From: Bacteroidales bacterium
Lineage (GTDB): Bacteria > Bacteroidota > Bacteroidia > Bacteroidales > Dysgonomonadaceae
Assembly: GCA_012728155.1 (NCBI GenBank)
Contig: JAAYFR010000280.1
Span: 1 to 5,187, forward strand
DNA length: 5,187 nucleotides
Reading direction: 5' to 3'
Position numbers and translations under genes: made by a program. Below, one piece after another: positions 1 to 5,187 of the stretch; position 1 is the first letter of the stretch; each line of letters opens with the position of its first letter. Below the pieces are notes generated by a model. That model was given only the letters and a program-made list of their open reading frames with translations, did no database searches and had not been told where the DNA came from.

Positions 1-1917
1 CTCTTTTATCTGATTGAATACCGAGTTGTCCACCCTTGGTTGCGTCCATCTCAAATAGAGAAGTTGGAACAAGGTCTCCATATCAGCCGGTACAGAGGAT
101 GCCGAAATGCCGGAGCGTGTCTTATCTATCAGGAAACGGACGGAGGCCGTATTGCCAGCGAGAAAATAGGATAATTCGTCTCTGGAAAAATTACCGGCCC
201 CACTTAATCCGATGATGCCGGCCGTATAGTTTCCACTCACATAATTGGCTGAATCCACGGCATACAGCCCTCCTTTTCGGAATCCGGATAAGAGAACCTT
301 CTCCTTCTCTTCGGAAGAATATTTATAAAATACTCTTGCTCCGTTCGACAAGATCAATTCATCGATATCAACTTCCGGGATATGTCTTTTTGATACAATT
401 TTTCCGCCTGAAGGAATCTCGTTGAGTAGTTCACTTCTTATCTCAATCTCTTTCGCATAAGGATAAAGTTTCTTCCTCTTTATATTTGAGAGGATGGTAA
501 AGATAGAATCACGAAGAAGGGTTTCGTCGCCTTCCGTCTCAAAAGAGGTAAGCAGAAAATGTGTCTTATCCCAATCCATCGTTTTCTGCATATAGTGGAC
601 TAACGAGGTGGAATCTATCTTTTCGATGTATTTTTGAGCCAATCGGAACTCTTCCTTCGGGGTGACAATGGTATTTCCAGTAAAGAAATCGGAATAAATT
701 TCATTCATCAGGTTGATGGACTGCACAGGCGCTTTTGAATAGGCCTTTCTTTCGAGTGAGGCAAGGTATGACTTTTTTACTCTCTCTATCTCTGCCGATA
801 TAAATCCATATCGGTACATCTGTTCCAGGTGATCTAAGAACTGACCTGCACCCGAAACAACCTTATTGGGTTGTAATTCCACCGAAGTTGTCAATACGCT
901 TTTTTCATTCAGAAATGAAGAGAGGCCGGCACTTGCTTTGTTATAATCGGGATGGTCGAAAGAGAATGTATTCAATCGCAGAGAGAACAACCTGTTCAAA
1001 AGAATTCGCTGAAGGTAAGCGGGGTAATCTCTCTCCTTTTTAACCGGGGACAACAGCGGCATTAGTTGTAATCCGACCAACTCGATTTTATCGAAAGAGT
1101 CGTCTATTACACTCTTCAGCTCCATCTCCCTGTAATCGGGAATGGCGTAATCGGGTAGTCGCCTCTTCTTTCCGTGATAGCCGCCGAATTTCTCTACAAT
1201 GGCTCTCTCCACGGCTACCGCGTCAATATCTCCCGTTACGGCCACAGCCATCAGGGAGGGATGGTACCATTCGTTATAGAAATCGCGTAACTCCTGATGC
1301 GGAAAATTCTTGATCACAGCCGTATCCCCAATTACAATCCTCTGCGAGAAGTGTGAATTGTTGAGCAACTCCATCAATAAAGCGTTCTGTGCATCGAATT
1401 TTGGTCCCGTTTTAGACAGCCATTCGGACAGAATGACTCCTCGCTCGTTCTCAATTTCCAAGCTATCCAACAACAAGCCGCCGCACCAATCTGCCAGGAT
1501 TGTTATCGTAGAATCAACCACTGACGGATCATTGCTGGGCAATTGTAATTTATATACTGTCTCGTTGAATGAGGTGTGCGCGTTAAGATCTTTCCCAAAA
1601 CGGGCCCCTTTGGATTCAAGAAACCGGACCAGCGAGTTCCCCGGGAAATGCTTGCTCCCATTGAAAGCCATATGTTCTAAAAAATGGGCTAATCCCTTTT
1701 GCGACTCTTTTTCATATATGGAACCTGACTTTATAAAGAGCCGATAGACAGCTTCCCCCTTGGGATAATCATTGGGAAAGATATAGTATGTGAGTCCGTT
1801 GTTGAGCTCTCCCTCGATAAGTCCGGGATGCCGTTCTATCCCCTTTGCGGAAGCTCCCGCCACAATAAGGAACAGACAGCAGAGGAATAATATGAAAGAA
1901 AAAAATCTATTAATCAA
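1..1917 (-). CDS. M16 family zinc metallopeptidase, PqqL-like, secreted (3' end beyond the window)
   Basis: This is the N-terminal 639 residues of an insulinase/pitrilysin-type peptidase; the frame is open to the left edge. Numbering is from the TTG at 1917-1915, the only canonical start between the in-frame TAA at 1924-1926 and the signal peptide. Residues 1-24 look like a signal peptide: N3-R4, a hydrophobic core, then AGASA before K25, which suggests signal peptidase I cleavage and a periplasmic enzyme. The inverted zinc motif HFLEH is at 78-82 (H78 and H82 as ligands, E81 as catalytic base). E158 in IENERGVILSEW (155-166) is the likely third ligand. FNGSKHFPGN and ARFGKDLNAHTSFNETVY follow the PqqL pattern. 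A second M16 domain begins near 200 (FYNEWYHPSLMAVAVTGDID, 213-232). The second half starts near 520 (ILSNGARVFYKY) and lacks HxxEH, as is normal for these duplicated proteins. PqqL-type enzymes have about 930 residues, so roughly 290 should lie off the window. The substrate is unknown; uptake-linked peptide degradation is inferred from the SusC/SusD neighbours. Confidence 0.93.
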   Translation of the reverse strand, partial: MINRFFSFILFLCCLFLIVAGASAKGIERHPGLIEGELNNGLTYYIFPNDYPKGEAVYRLFIKSGSIYEKESQKGLAHFLEHMAFNGSKHFPGNSLVRFLESKGARFGKDLNAHTSFNETVYKLQLPSNDPSVVDSTITILADWCGGLLLDSLEIENERGVILSEWLSKTGPKFDAQNALLMELLNNSHFSQRIVIGDTAVIKNFPHQELRDFYNEWYHPSLMAVAVTGDIDAVAVERAIVEKFGGYHGKKRRLPDYAIPDYREMELKSVIDDSFDKIELVGLQLMPLLSPVKKERDYPAYLQRILLNRLFSLRLNTFSFDHPDYNKASAGLSSFLNEKSVLTTSVELQPNKVVSGAGQFLDHLEQMYRYGFISAEIERVKKSYLASLERKAYSKAPVQSINLMNEIYSDFFTGNTIVTPKEEFRLAQKYIEKIDSTSLVHYMQKTMDWDKTHFLLTSFETEGDETLLRDSIFTILSNIKRKKLYPYAKEIEIRSELLNEIPSGGKIVSKRHIPEVDIDELILSNGARVFYKYSSEEKEKVLLSGFRKGGLYAVDSANYVSGNYTAGIIGLSGAGNFSRDELSYFLAGNTASVRFLIDKTRSGISASSVPADMETLFQLLYLRWTQPRVDNSVFNQIKE

Positions 1918-1926
1918 TTGCTCTTA
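1910..1926 (-). promoter_or_regulatory. Overlapping stop/start junction with TTG start
   Basis: On the minus strand, the peptidase frame has a TAA at 1926-1924, then GAG CAA and the proposed TTG start at 1917-1915. The lipoprotein gene ends at the TAA at 1912-1910, so the two genes overlap by 8 nt. A purine-rich AAGATAAGAG lies just before the TTG and is the only candidate ribosome-binding sequence. No ATG or GTG is available in this frame before the hydrophobic core of the signal peptide. The arrangement suggests translational coupling, with fewer peptidase than lipoprotein molecules made. ATT at 1914-1912 would be a rarer alternative start. Confidence 0.65.
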
Positions 1927-2437
1927 TCTTTTTAATGACAACACTTTTTTTATTCCGATCGGGTCCTGGATAACCCAATAGATAATTGGTATTGCTGCCG
2001 GTAAGTTCGATAGTGATGGTGTTATCTTTCGATTCGTCTAAGCTATCTGAAATGATAGGAGACGACAAATCTTCAGGATTCTCATGGATGGCTGTACGAA
2101 GCCATCTGATGCGGATAGGCATGTCGAAAATATTGGGATAAAAAGTCAAATTCTCCCCTTTGGTGATTATCTCATAGTCACGTCCGGCAACTAAACCGTT
2201 GCCAACGGTAATCGTATACTCTACCACGATCTCCTCCGTGAAGGTGTATCCGTTTATATATACCATATACTCCCCGATAAACTGCTGATCGGAGTTGATG
2301 GTGCCCTCGTGGTCGGATCGAAGAGCCTCAACTGAAATAAACGGGGTGTCGAACAATAGGTTTTCATCGCTACAGGACGGCAGGAAAAGGAGCAGTGCCG
2401 CAGCCGAACATATGATTGTATTTCTCGCTCGTTTCAT
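1910..2437 (-). CDS. Small SusCD-associated lipoprotein with Calx-beta-like domain
   Basis: This is a 175-residue lipoprotein of unknown function. Its signal peptide has R/K residues at 2-5 and a hydrophobic core, and ends in the lipobox L19-P-S-C22, so C22 should be lipidated. The following S23-D24-E25 is an acidic stretch like the surface-export signal of Bacteroidota lipoproteins, so an outer-leaflet location is likely. Residues about 65-172 follow the order of a Calx-beta-like beta sandwich: EEIVVEYTI (68-76), G-x-x-A-G-R-D-Y (81-88), LTFYPN (97-102), a strand MPIRIRWL (106-113), NTITIELTG (139-147), LGYPGPDRN (154-162) and a closing strand SVVIKKI (165-171). Such small lipoproteins often follow susD; DUF4843 is one family to test, though I cannot assign it by eye. 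The gene starts 16 nt after susD and its stop overlaps the start of the peptidase gene. A role as an accessory surface subunit that binds substrate or the transporter is inference. Confidence 0.85.
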   Translation of the reverse strand: MKRARNTIICSAAALLLFLPSCSDENLLFDTPFISVEALRSDHEGTINSDQQFIGEYMVYINGYTFTEEIVVEYTITVGNGLVAGRDYEIITKGENLTFYPNIFDMPIRIRWLRTAIHENPEDLSSPIISDSLDESKDNTITIELTGSNTNYLLGYPGPDRNKKSVVIKKIRAID

Positions 2438-2453
2438 CTTTTTTTATTATGTT
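2438..2453 (-). promoter_or_regulatory. A-rich translation start region of the small lipoprotein gene
   Basis: The 16 nt between the SusD stop and the lipoprotein ATG read AACATAATAAAAAAAG on the minus strand. There is no Shine-Dalgarno sequence. A-rich leaders of this sort are common at Bacteroidota gene starts. The space is too short for a promoter or terminator, which supports co-transcription. Confidence 0.55.
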
Positions 2454-3923
2454 TTAATCGTTTACGATAGGGTTTCCTGTCATATTCGGGTTGATGTCCA
2501 ATTCACGTTGTGGAATGGGTAGTACGAACAGGTGGTTTGGGTAATCCAAACGTTTGACCGATGAGCTTGTTTCTTCGCTTCTCACCATATCCTTCTTCCA
2601 TCTGTTCAGATCAAATAAGAGGTGCCCTTCCAGGGAGAGTTCTTTTATCCGTTCTGTCTCAATGATTTTTCTCAACGCGGATATATCCGCATATTCCAAG
2701 CTAATCTCATCCGGTTGCTTCTTATGAGCGCGTGCCACAATTGCCTTTACATCTTTAGCAGCCTCGGCAAGATCATTGTTGTTCAGATGTGCTTCGGCAC
2801 GATTGAGATAGATCTCTGAAACACGTAAGACAATCGGGTTGAAATGAATATATTCAGGATCATTGTTGTCGGTTATATTGAATTTTTGCGATGCATAATA
2901 GGTTATCCCTTTATCCGATGTCTCTTTTTTGATGAGGTTGCTGAATCTTATGTCATCCGGATCGTTATCGAATAAATGGAGATAGATGCCGTCCATCAAA
3001 GCAGTAGGAACCATGAGATTCTCCCCTTCTCTACTCATGTTAAATAAATTTAGTAGCGTTTTTGACGAGTTCTGCGCTCCGTTAAATCGGAGAATCACCT
3101 CTGTCTCATTGTTGGTCAGCGCAGTAAACATGGATAGGTAGTCTGACGAGTCGGCCAATTTGAATTTGTCGAGTACATAATCTGAATAGCGAATGGTATT
3201 CTCCCAATCCTCCATATACAAATAAACCCGTGAGAGCAAAGCATAGACAGCTGTTTTACCGGCATAATATTTTGTTTCCTCATTCTTGTTGCCAAAGAGT
3301 GTTTCGGCTTCATTTAAATCGCCCACTATCTGTGAGAAAACCTGCTTCACGGAACTGCGGGAAGGCTTGCTCTGCGGCTCCAGCGATGTGATTACAATGG
3401 GGATTCCGTCATGAGATGCGTCGTGCGTGTAGTTGTAGGGCTGGGCATAGAGGCGACACAGGTTAAAGTGGCAAAGCGCCCTTAAAAAGAGGGCTTCTGC
3501 CTTTATTCGTTCCAATTCCTCTTTTGAACCAGGAAATTTTTTCAATAGCGAAGGTTGGTATTCAATAATATTATTGATATTCGCCATTATTTCGTAGATC
3601 GTACCCCAGTAACCCGAACTGGTGGGCATCATGGTGTAGTCGTAGATATTTTTTATTTCCGACTGACTTACCGATTGAATATCCAGGTCTATCGTGTTTC
3701 CTGCCAGATCGGCATAGACATAAAAACTACTGCTATACAGATTGAACATTTTATAGTAGGCTCCCGCATGGGCTCCGCGTATGCCGGGCATGTCAGAAAA
3801 GGCAACCGGTGTAACTGTCCTGCCTACGGGATAGACTTCTAAAAAATCGCTACAGGAGTGTAGCTGTATGCATGTCAGTAGTGCTATTGTTATTTTTATT
3901 ATCTTTTTTGGTTTCATACTCAT
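2454..3923 (-). CDS. SusD/RagB-family substrate-binding lipoprotein
   Basis: This is a complete 489-residue SusD-family protein, at the short end of the usual range of roughly 480-650. In this family the mainly helical TPR-containing protein forms a lid over the SusC barrel at the cell surface and captures substrate. The signal peptide has K4, K6-K7 and K10, a hydrophobic core and a lipobox-like L21-H22-S23-C24. The mature end C-S-D-F-L-E has the acidic residues typical of surface-exported lipoproteins. Family landmarks are the N-terminal DFLEVYPVGRT (26-36), ALFLRALCHFNLCRLY (144-159) with the usual R-A-x-x-H/Y-F-x-L pattern, the GIPIV that follows (173-177), LRVSEIYLNRAEAHL (366-380), ETERIKELSLEGHLLFDLNRW (431-451) and the closing LPIPQRELDINPN (468-480). 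M3 is an alternative start two codons on. The gene lies 73 nt after the SusC gene. Family membership does not say whether the ligand is a glycan or a peptide; the adjacent peptidase favours peptide. Confidence 0.97.
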   Translation of the reverse strand: MSMKPKKIIKITIALLTCIQLHSCSDFLEVYPVGRTVTPVAFSDMPGIRGAHAGAYYKMFNLYSSSFYVYADLAGNTIDLDIQSVSQSEIKNIYDYTMMPTSSGYWGTIYEIMANINNIIEYQPSLLKKFPGSKEELERIKAEALFLRALCHFNLCRLYAQPYNYTHDASHDGIPIVITSLEPQSKPSRSSVKQVFSQIVGDLNEAETLFGNKNEETKYYAGKTAVYALLSRVYLYMEDWENTIRYSDYVLDKFKLADSSDYLSMFTALTNNETEVILRFNGAQNSSKTLLNLFNMSREGENLMVPTALMDGIYLHLFDNDPDDIRFSNLIKKETSDKGITYYASQKFNITDNNDPEYIHFNPIVLRVSEIYLNRAEAHLNNNDLAEAAKDVKAIVARAHKKQPDEISLEYADISALRKIIETERIKELSLEGHLLFDLNRWKKDMVRSEETSSSVKRLDYPNHLFVLPIPQRELDINPNMTGNPIVND

Positions 3924-3996
3924 TTCATATGATTATTTCATTTTTTCTGTCGGTGTATGATTTATACATTATATCTTGCTTTTTTACCTTTAAGTT
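3924..3996 (-). other. Intercistronic gap between the SusC and SusD genes
   Basis: These 73 AT-rich bases separate the SusC stop (TGA) from the SusD start. I see no TTTG/TAnnTTTG Bacteroides promoter pair and no GC-rich hairpin with a T-run, so read-through into susD is expected. A short AT-rich inverted repeat (TGTAT, 5-nt loop, ATACA; 3954-3968) and an A-rich stretch before the SusD ATG are the only structure. The gap is longer than the other two junctions. Confidence 0.6.
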
Positions 3997-5187
3997 TCAG
4001 AACGACATACTCAACGACATTGAGTAGGTTGTTTCCAAAGGATAGCCACTCATCGACTGTCGGTACGAATTAAGTTTCGATTTATACGGAGTGATAATAG
4101 CTATGTTATCCACAATCAACGATACCTCTCCGCTATTGATTCCCCAGCGGTTCAGGAATGATTTCGGAATGTTGTATCCAAGCACAATATTCTTCAATTT
4201 CAAATGCGTAGTGCGGTAAAGAAAACGGGTCGAGTTCATAGTGGAATAGGTGGATAACCCCCAATAAGGCTTGGGTGAGAGGGAAATATCTCCCGGTTTC
4301 TGCCATCTGTCCATTTGATTGATCGATTGGTTTTGAGACATAATGTTCAGTCCATCCGAATTGACGTCCCGACTAAAGGAACTAAAAGAGTATCCTCCGA
4401 TCACATAACTCATCAACATGTGAAGAGCAACGTTCCGATACCTCAAATTACTTGAAATACCTCCGGTCAGATCCGGAATGGTAGATTTATAAGGTACGGC
4501 GTTATTACTACTATATACATTGGTGATATTGCCGTTTGAGTCGTACCACAGAGGTTCGCCATTCCGCGGATTGACGCCTGCCCATCGAACGATATTGAGT
4601 GTGTTCTTATCATATCCCTCACGCCATACGATGTTGTTGCTTCCCAAGCGGGCTACATTGAGGGTGAGTATCTTATTTGACGTATGAGACATGTTGAAAG
4701 AAGTGAACCAGCTGAAATTCTCTTTTTTTATGTTCTCCGACTCAATATTCAATTCCACACCGTTGTTTCTCATGCTACCGATATTGGTGTCGATGGATGA
4801 TTGCCCGGTTGTAAAAGATATAGCCGTATTACTCAGCATATCTTCGGTACGCTTGGTATACACCTCCAATTCAACAGAAACACGGTCCAGCAAGCGGAGG
4901 CTCGCTCCAACATTGGTAATGTAGGAGGTCTCCCAGCTGAGTGTTTTGTTTCTGATACTTCCCATGACAGATGCCGGCTGTCCGTTGTAACTATTTCCGT
5001 AGGTATAGGTTCCCCGTGCTTGGATTCCCCCCAAGCGGGAATTTCCGGCGGTGCCATAGGAAGCTTTCAGTTTCAGTTGGTTGATAGTTTCACTCTTGAA
5101 AAACGACTCCTTGTGAATGTTCCATGCCACACCCGCTGAGCCAAATTGCGCCCAACGCACATCTTCACCAAAATCGGAGTTCCCGTC
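3997..5187 (-). CDS. SusC/RagA-family TonB-dependent outer-membrane transporter, C-terminal part (5' end beyond the window)
   Basis: This is the last 396 residues of a SusC-type transporter; the frame is open through the right edge, so the GTG at 5160 is an internal valine and not a start. Numbered from the edge, SusC landmarks are DGNSDFGED followed by VRWAQFGSAGVAW (1-22), the LKASYGTAGN turn (40-49), NVGASLRLLDRVSVELEVY with TKRTEDML (about 92-118), WAGVNPRNGEPLWYD (202-216), IPDLTGGISSNLRYRN (237-252), DRWQKPGD (293-300) and LKLKNIVLGYNIPKSF (329-344). The protein ends in SGYPLETTYSMSLSMSF; a terminal phenylalanine is the usual signal for outer-membrane barrel insertion. Full SusC proteins have about 1000 residues, so the signal peptide, carboxypeptidase-like domain, plug and first barrel strands should lie to the right. 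The barrel imports substrate delivered by SusD, using energy from TonB. It is the most upstream gene seen here. Confidence 0.97.
   Translation of the reverse strand, partial: DGNSDFGEDVRWAQFGSAGVAWNIHKESFFKSETINQLKLKASYGTAGNSRLGGIQARGTYTYGNSYNGQPASVMGSIRNKTLSWETSYITNVGASLRLLDRVSVELEVYTKRTEDMLSNTAISFTTGQSSIDTNIGSMRNNGVELNIESENIKKENFSWFTSFNMSHTSNKILTLNVARLGSNNIVWREGYDKNTLNIVRWAGVNPRNGEPLWYDSNGNITNVYSSNNAVPYKSTIPDLTGGISSNLRYRNVALHMLMSYVIGGYSFSSFSRDVNSDGLNIMSQNQSINQMDRWQKPGDISLSPKPYWGLSTYSTMNSTRFLYRTTHLKLKNIVLGYNIPKSFLNRWGINSGEVSLIVDNIAIITPYKSKLNSYRQSMSGYPLETTYSMSLSMSF

Noticed and set aside
1310..1747. A 145-codon open frame on the plus strand opposite the peptidase gene
   Set aside because: It lies wholly antisense to the region encoding HFLEH and the third zinc ligand, its protein has no recognisable features, and no start context is visible. 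It is a shadow of the coding strand.
1876..1890. Possible lipobox around C13-C14 in the peptidase signal peptide
   Set aside because: The residue before C13 is leucine, not a small residue, and the cysteines are inside the hydrophobic core. The later AGASA site fits signal peptidase I better.
3116..3313. A 65-codon minus-strand open frame inside the SusD gene
   Set aside because: It is an out-of-frame reading of the same strand as susD, which is intact and strongly family-like across this stretch.
3954..3968. Inverted repeat TGTAT-N5-ATACA in the SusC-SusD gap
   Set aside because: The stem is only 5 bp and mostly A/T, with no T-run after it. It is too weak for a terminator, and repeats of this size are common in AT-rich gaps.
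3925..3969. A 14-codon minus-strand mini-ORF ending 1 nt before the SusD start
   Set aside because: It could be read as a leader peptide, but it is AT-rich, has no clear ribosome-binding site and no regulatory pattern. Chance is the simpler explanation.
4801..5139. Plus-strand open frames opposite the SusC gene, including a 112-codon one
   Set aside because: They are antisense to well-conserved SusC barrel sequence and show no domain, signal peptide or operon context.
5158..5160. A GTG that could be taken as the start of the SusC frame
   Set aside because: The frame continues open upstream to the window edge and encodes the conserved SusC stretch DGNSDFGED immediately before it, so this is an internal codon of a truncated gene.

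Overview
The window suggests a member of the Bacteroidota, probably of the order Bacteroidales. The reasons are a SusC/SusD pair, lipoproteins with an acidic residue shortly after the lipidated cysteine, A-rich gene starts without strong Shine-Dalgarno sites, and moderate base composition. I cannot name the genus from this sequence.

All real genes lie on the minus strand and read from the right edge to the left. In transcription order they are: (1) the C-terminal 396 residues of a SusC/RagA-type TonB-dependent outer-membrane transporter, whose 5' part lies beyond the right edge; (2) a complete SusD/RagB-type lipoprotein of 489 residues; (3) a complete small lipoprotein of 175 residues with a Calx-beta-like beta-sandwich pattern; (4) the first 639 residues of a secreted, PqqL-like M16 zinc metallopeptidase, whose 3' part lies beyond the left edge. 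The gaps are 73 nt, 16 nt and an 8-nt overlap, with no terminator or internal promoter visible, so this is most simply one operon. Its promoter would lie beyond the right edge. No gap exceeds 300 bases, and the plus-strand open frames are shadows of these genes. I saw no RNA genes, mobile elements or CRISPR arrays.

The peptidase is complete only at its N-terminal end. It fills positions 1-1917, has an intact HFLEH zinc site and a signal peptide, and apparently starts at a TTG that overlaps the stop codon of the preceding gene.

SusC/SusD pairs import oligomers: many import glycans, and some, such as RagAB, import peptides. Here no glycosidase, sulfatase or lyase is visible and a metallopeptidase is joined to the operon. 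I infer that the locus takes up and breaks down peptides or small proteins: SusD and perhaps the small lipoprotein capture the substrate at the surface, SusC imports it, and the M16 enzyme cuts it in the periplasm. This recalls the arrangement in which a TonB-dependent transporter works with an M16 protease (FusA/FusC; YddB/PqqL) in Proteobacteria. The substrate cannot be read from the sequence.
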